Positions 58,820 through 64,000 of a stretch of 64,000 nt of DNA are shown one piece after another. Source of the stretch: Pseudeuparius sepicola (lineage: Eukaryota; Arthropoda; Insecta; Coleoptera; Anthribidae); assembly GCA_963920635.1 (NCBI GenBank), contig OY987303.1, positions 55,117,223 to 55,181,222 of the forward strand, given 5' to 3'. How positions within the stretch are numbered: position 1 is the stretch's first letter; the number at the start of each line of letters is the position of its first letter. The notes beneath the pieces were generated by a model. It had not been told where the DNA came from. It saw only the letters and a program-made list of their open reading frames with translations, and made no database searches. The translations under genes and the position numbers were made by a program.

Positions 58820-59357
58820 CGTATCTAGATACTGTGTCTAGATACTTTTTATGTACCTAGATACATATCTAGATACTTACAAAAATCAGGATCTGCTTTA
58901 GTATCTAGATCCTTTTGAAAGTATCTAGATACTTAGATACTAGATACAACTAATAAAATGGGGTGTGAGTTAGTGATTTTTTTAAAATACCATACATAAA
59001 GTACCTAATCAGTGCTCACTTTGGAGTGATGTACACGGTAAACTACTAATCCATAACTTGTTTTGATTAGTCACAATCTAAACTTCACATTCGTCTAAAC
59101 AATTTTACTTTACCTACACACACACTTATTGTTTCATAAATATCTAAGTGGATAAGTATATTGATTGCCTTATGAGGTCTGAAATTTTCATAATTAACTG
59201 AAAGTATCTGGAAGTATCTAGATACTTTTTAACGTATCTGTATCTGTACCCAGGTACTTTGGAAAAAATGCATCGGTATCTGCATCTAGATACATCTGCC
59301 AGACAGTATCTGTATCTGTATCTAGATACCGAAAAAAATGTATCTGTTACATCACTG
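58820..59357. mobile_element. hAT-type miniature element rich in GTATCTAGATAC
   Basis: Flanked by an exact 8-bp AACATACA duplication (58812-58819, 59358-59365). The right end is TTACATCACTG, a common hAT terminus (CAGTGATG inverted). Both subterminal regions are packed with the palindrome GTATCTAGATAC and variants. A minus-strand shadow frame of Tyr-Arg repeats comes from this motif and is not a gene. Confidence 0.8.
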
Positions 59358-60507
59358 AACATACAGCTTACATTCTAAACTTTGTGGGATGCTTCGAGTA
59401 ATAAAAAAGTTTCTCTCTATCAACATGCTTGCGTTTGTTCTCAAATTAGATAGGTATAGTATTTCTAAAGTCACTTGGAACAGCATAAAAACCATAAAAA
59501 TACGGGTGATATTTGCTAATAAGTCTGGTATTTTTACCCGTAGCAGAGCGTGGTAAATGCTATGAAATAGATCGCGCTCGTATATCACTGTGTTCCAAGT
59601 GAGTTCATTTATATCTTACCAGGGTAGCTTGAGAACAGGCGCTTCCGGCAATAAAATACGAGACAAAACACTTTTTTAACCATATTAAACCGCACCTGGT
59701 ATTAGAAGTAAAAGGAGATGAAGGAGACAGAGACGATAGATATTGTAGTAAAAACAAGTGACTGCATGCTCATTGCTCGCCTAATATAATATATCACCAA
59801 TACTTGCAAGGGCTACACTGTTCGACGGCTGGCCACTTGTACAGCGAAATGCGGTGGATAGGCGTGCGATAATTTCACAGATTTTAGGATATACTTGCGT
59901 AAATAGTTGTAATCGATATGGCTTTTTAGAGACCTTTTGACAATATTGTATGGTGCATTAACCTTTAGGTTGTGTTTCATGACAACCTTAAAAACCCTTA
60001 AAAGTTAAATATTATGTTGCTTTTAGAATATATACATCCCTAAAAAACTGCGTGACGCTTATATTATCTTGAGCATTTCCGATTTTGAACTACGAATGAA
60101 AACGGGAAATTCAGACTCCCCGTTCTGAAAAGCAAAGAAAGAAACCCGTCGAGAACCGCCGAGAAACCCAAACACACAACGCAACCCATTCGTCAAGCGT
60201 TTAAAACCTTGCACACCGTGGCGTATTCAGTGCATTAAGCAGTGCCTGGAACTGAGTCAAATATAAATTCGTATTCGATGGTTCGTTATACAGCCCAGCC
60301 ACTTCGACAAATATAATGAGTAAAATTCCACAGCGACATAGGCGTAGGCGGATACAGCTCGCGACGTTAATAAAATTTTAAAAAATCTCAATAATTGACA
60401 ATTAAACTGTTTAGATTTTTTTGATGCGGGATCCGTGAAATAACCAATCAAGACGTTGAGCAGGAGAAGTTATTGATAATATAACCATTGCTTAACTCTG
60501 CGAGCTA

Positions 60508-60850
60508 TACAGTGTGTCCCCGGATTGTTTGGACGTAAATGACAAAAAGATTTCCAGTTCTAATTTCGAAATTTTGAAAAAAAAAACTAATTTTTCACAC
60601 CAGTAAAATGCCCTTTTTGTAGATTTTACGACAAAATGTTATTAAGGAAACTTGTTTAGAATGAAAAACTGAGAGGGCTTGCGAAATTTCGAAAGTCTAG
60701 GGATAATTTGATTTTTTCACTTTCTTCATTTTTTTAGAAAAGTCAAAATTTTATTAAGGAAACTTGTTGAAGATAAAAAAACTGGGTAGGTGCGACAAAA
60801 TTCAAAAGCCTAGGCGTACTTTGGGTTTTTCTACTAAGAAAATTAAAACG
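60508..60850. repeat. Half copy of the 31447 foldback family
   Basis: Starts TACAGTGTGTCCCCGGATTG and follows the 31447 arm (AATGACAAAAAGATTTCCAG, TTATTAAGGAAACTTGTT, AAAGTCTAGG) but has no mirrored second arm. Confidence 0.7.
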
Positions 60851-61276
60851 CAAGGTTCGAGGTTATATATTTTGTTTTCAATCTATACCTAGAGCACAGA
60901 CTAATGAGTAATACAGACAATTCCTTATCGACATTGTGTCAAAAGGAGACTCGCTTTTTAGCGAAATATCTTCCAAAGACATGAATAATGTGCATTTTAT
61001 TTCATTTTACGTTCATCTACATAGCAAATAGATTGCATTAGAACCAAATTTATGCTTAAAATACTGTCTGTCTTTCTGTAAATTGAAATGGAGACTCGCT
61101 TATTTTTGACATATGACCGTAAGGAGGCTTCTGTCGAAAAGCTATTTATTCTGTGCCTAGAGTTATGTGTTCCAGCCAAGAATATTAACAAAGAAAGATT
61201 TTTTTAGTACCTGTAGTTATAAATATATAATGAAGGATGTTTTAGTGGCATATCAGATAAAGGATATCAATTTTAA

Positions 61277-61375
61277 AAAAATGCACTCCAGCCTGGACTC
61301 CTACTGTGGCCGTAGGCACTTAACCATTTAAGCTACCGGAGATACGGTTTCCATCGGCTAGGTGTTATTTATTCC
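61277..61375 (-). repeat. tRNA-derived SINE-like sequence
   Basis: On the minus strand TAGCTTAAATGGTTAAGTGC fits a pol III box A (61325-61336 core). Then CCTAC GGCCACA GTAGG forms an anticodon-like stem with a 7-nt loop, and GGAGTCCAGGCTGG is a weak box B, ending in a T7 run. There is no acceptor stem, so it is not a tRNA gene. An inverted, truncated copy lies at 62211-62254. Confidence 0.45.
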
Positions 61376-61770
61376 AATTGATATCAGTTATTAGTAACAA
61401 ATAGGAAGTTCACATAACCAACAATCATGAATGGATGAGTCATCCATGGGAGGTGGACCTAAGGCGCCAAATTCAAATTTCAAGATGACAACTTGGTAAA
61501 TTTGGTAAAAAAACACTTTAACATGATAGTTTACATATATAGCTCATGGTTTTACAACACAGAGTGAAGGTCACATTTTTAAGGGCTTTTGGTGTATTTA
61601 GATATTTACCGGTAAAATTTTCGGAAATGCCAATTATTTCTTATTTGCGTGCGACTAAATTCGAATAAATAAAACCATAAAACTTCCTGATTTTAAGGTG
61701 GTTACGTTTAATTATGTAAAATTGTTAGGTATAACACCCTCCACACAGTCCAAACCAAAACCACTTTTAC

Positions 61771-61920
61771 CCTGGAAGACTGTGTAGGAACAAAATCTCT
61801 TTTGATGGCCTTAACCCACTTTTTCCTTAAAATGGAGTCTTTACGGAAGGAAAAAGCGGACTCTTTAGGACCGCCTTTGTAGTTTCCGTTGCAGTTGGGA
61901 ACAGAAAATGTCTGAATCAC
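61771..61920 (-). pseudogene. Degenerate THAP-domain exon inside the long fat intron
   Basis: Reads MIQTFSVPNCNGNYKGGPK, then SFRKDSILRKKWVKAIKRDF, then VPTQSSR before a GTAAAA donor-like site. It matches the first half of a THAP domain, but the first zinc-binding Cys is replaced by Phe (F5) and the FP pair reads FR. The VCExHF half was not found. Probably a decayed insertion. Confidence 0.6.
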
Positions 61921-62210
61921 TGCTGTTTTACTACCGTATTAATAAAACTCCACGTCCTATATTACTAAAAACACAGTCCAACACACAATAAACACAACAA
62001 ACGTTCTTTAAAACAGGAAAATCGCTACACAAGTAGAAGTAAACAACTACAAAAAGTTACCTCCCTGTGATGACGTAGTGACGTTTCTCGTCGCCAGCTG
62101 GCAGGCTTTTACCATTGCGACGGTGCCGCTCTAACCCCTTCTAGTAGCTGTAGAAGACGCCGAAGTCTCCTACATCTCACCGCTACTAACTAATATTAAT
62201 TGAAATAAAT

Positions 62211-62254
62211 AACACCTAGCCGATGGAACCCCTAATCTCCGGTAGCTTGGATGT
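62211..62254 (+). repeat. Truncated copy of the 61277 SINE-like sequence
   Basis: AATAACACCTAGCCGATGGA and CTCCGGTAGCTT match the minus strand of 61330-61375, in the opposite orientation. Confidence 0.55.
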
Positions 62255-63355
62255 GTTCTGTTTCTGTGGGTTGGATCAACAGTAAAACATTTAAACCTAA
62301 TTTTATTGTTTTGTCGGTACAATTTCGGCCAAAGACTATATGTTTTGTGGTAAGAAGTGGCAAGTGACAAGTCAGATGTTTTGTGGTGACAGGATAATGT
62401 TTGATGGTGCCTACTGCTACTGTTTGGTATCCTTTTAACACAGTACATCATGCTTTTACTGTCCATGTCGACTGTAAATTAAAAGACGGTCCCCTTTTCT
62501 TACAGTTTCCCGGACAGTCGACTTTTACCCGCGCCAAAAAGCTTTCGTCGTACTTGTTCGTCGATTTTCGGCAGTAAATTCCTCTCCGGGCAAAGATGTT
62601 AATGAATGCCTGGCTAATTAATGGTCCTGGTAGCCGAATAAAACATACCGGCCCGTATTTTATCTTTTCGGCGTAAATCCGCGCAATCTTTTGTAGGCGA
62701 TTATTGCCCGGCGCAATCAAAATTCCCCGGGGTCGACTTCTCCTGACCGATAAGGCTCCCTGCCACGGCGACGGCCTTGGGGACGACTACAAGTCGCCCA
62801 GTAAGATATTGTACCAGAAGAGAAACGATAGCTGTCAAATTTGAAAAGCGCATGTTCGCTGATCTTCTATTGACACATCATAAATCACAAAAAAACGTAG
62901 GTTAAAGAAACATTCCATTCCATTCCAATAAAACACTATTAAAGAGCATGCCGTCATATTTCATTGTTGTTTACGGATTGGGGTGGCGCTACACGACGAA
63001 AAAAAATGGCGACTTATTGTAGGTTATAGCGGGTATTCTGTGGCTACTGGGATGTCAGTTTCTGACGTTTAAAAAATCCAAAATTTTAAATATCCAGCTT
63101 TATTACGATTTACCTTCTTTTTACGGTAACGAATTGTCTTTGTGTGCAGTATTTCATGATAACATGAAATTTTCGCACACATGAAGAAAATGGTAAGCAC
63201 AGACCATAAGGTGAATTGCAGAAGAATAAACACTATTTTGGAATTATTGTGGTATGATCTGATCAATCAGCTGAAGAAGCGAAAATTAAAGATATTATTT
63301 TGGAAGAATATTTTTTAACGTATGCAGGAATGAAAATAGAAAATTTTGTTTATAG

Positions 63356-63550
63356 CTTCAAAGCGAACCAATAGTCCTCCATATAAAGAAGAAACTGAAA
63401 AATCTAATGCGTTTTATGCTTTCACATAGTGCAACTAGCCATGGACTGCGTTTCAAACCAAAAGGTACCAAATACGCTTTTCTTAAGAAAATGTATGGAA
63501 ATATGCCATGTGAACTTGTTAAATTAGAGGGAGAAATAACTTCGTTGTAA
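63356..63550 (+). CDS. Possible small terminal exon, unrecognised
   Basis: After an acceptor-like TTTGTTTATAG, 64 codons are open to TAA: LQSEPIVLHIKKKLKNLMRF, then SATSHGLRFKPKGTKYAFLK, then KMYGNMPCELVKLEGEITSL. The composition looks protein-like, but no family is recognised and no upstream exon was identified. Confidence 0.2.
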   Translation, partial: LQSEPIVLHIKKKLKNLMRFMLSHSATSHGLRFKPKGTKYAFLKKMYGNMPCELVKLEGEITSL

Positions 63551-64000
63551 CAGACACATTTGCATGTTTTCATTTTATAAAAGATTCTGCAACAATGGTG
63601 TTTTAACTAAAACCACCGTGTAAATTTGTGTCGTCGTGTGGCGCCAGTGGCGATCGCTTGAAACAGCACTATTCACAGTTCTTTAATATAGTGTTGGTCC
63701 AGGTATACCTACAGTAAAATGAATACAGTACAAGGTATGCATATAACATAAGGTGTCAACATGCTGTTCAAAAATAGATGACAACAAACTGCTTCTACAC
63801 CAATGAACTGTCAAATTTGATACTTATTTTACCAAGTACATTGAATAGATCGTGTAATAGATCGTGTAAATTATTAAATAACATTCAATGTAAACTGTAC
63901 TTGGGCATGCGCAAACGGTATTCCATCTTTTCTTTAGCAGTTTTGTAACATCTTGGATACCTATCACTATGGCAGCCTGTTCAGAAATGCGGAATAATTA

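Larger units (their letters stand above)
38471..64000 (-). other. ft: Long fat intron, 3' part (at least 25.5 kb)
   Basis: The acceptor for fat exon a is at 38471-38472. No cadherin-like frame exists upstream within the window, although fat needs roughly as much N-terminal sequence again. The stretch is filled with the elements listed separately. GC-richer unique patches at 41.70-41.87, 49.38-49.53, 52.93-53.30, 56.00-56.35 and 62.48-62.78 kb could be regulatory, but nothing in them is diagnostic. Confidence 0.75.

Noticed and set aside
59144..59362. Minus-strand ORF with Tyr-Arg repeats
   Set aside because: It is the translation of the GTATCTAGATAC-type subterminal repeats of the 58820 element.
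61277..61375. Intact tRNA gene
   Set aside because: Box A and an anticodon-like stem are present, but there is no acceptor stem, position 33 is not T, and box B is weak.
1..64000. CRISPR array, operon or other prokaryotic system
   Set aside because: Spliced genes with GT-AG introns and eukaryotic transposons throughout; repeats are TE-derived and not regularly spaced.

Overview
This is a window from an AT-rich, transposon-laden arthropod nuclear genome, almost certainly an insect. The main gene is an insect-type fat, and the repeats (Penelope, hAT, THAP/P-element-related and Tc1/mariner-like foldback elements) fit an insect. A beetle or similar non-dipteran is plausible, but the order cannot be fixed from the sequence. 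Genuine coding exons stand out because they are GC-rich in an AT-rich background.

Layout. At 2.1 kb is a short GC-rich candidate terminal exon of a plus-strand gene entering from the left, followed by about 2.7 kb that looks like a long 3'UTR. At 7.6-9.4 kb is a three-exon minus-strand gene (THAP zinc finger, coiled coil, N-terminal part of a P-element-type transposase). Next to it lie a broken THAP copy (9.9-10.2 kb, minus) and an orphan THAP first exon (12.0 kb, plus). A complete three-exon CCDC124 (Lso2-type ribosome-binding protein, 207 aa) is on the minus strand at 12.85-13.68 kb.

From 16.96 to 38.47 kb the minus strand carries the 3' half of the giant protocadherin gene fat: five exons that splice in phase and encode 2598 residues. 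They supply the end of one cadherin repeat, 12 complete cadherin repeats, four EGF repeats, LamG, a fifth EGF, a second LamG, one transmembrane helix and a 471-residue cytoplasmic tail ending in EEYV. The N-terminal half must lie beyond 64 kb, so 38.47-64 kb is the 3' part of a fat intron of at least 25.5 kb. That intron holds no recognisable host exon; it is a stack of mobile elements plus a few unrecognised small ORFs.

The noncoding DNA is the most unusual aspect. At least seven long foldback elements of 0.6-1.4 kb were found, most with TACAGTGTG- or ACAGGGTG-type ends, and most of them inside or next to the fat transcription unit. Three insertions have exact target-site duplications flanking them (8 bp at 31.1-33.0, 51.8-52.9 and 58.8-59.4 kb), and one has a TAA duplication (29.8-31.0 kb). 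Nested insertions can be ordered in time. One fat intron is almost entirely two transposons. No CRISPR, rRNA or intact tRNA gene was seen. All repeat calls come from reading the sequence by eye; boundaries are approximate unless a target-site duplication is given.
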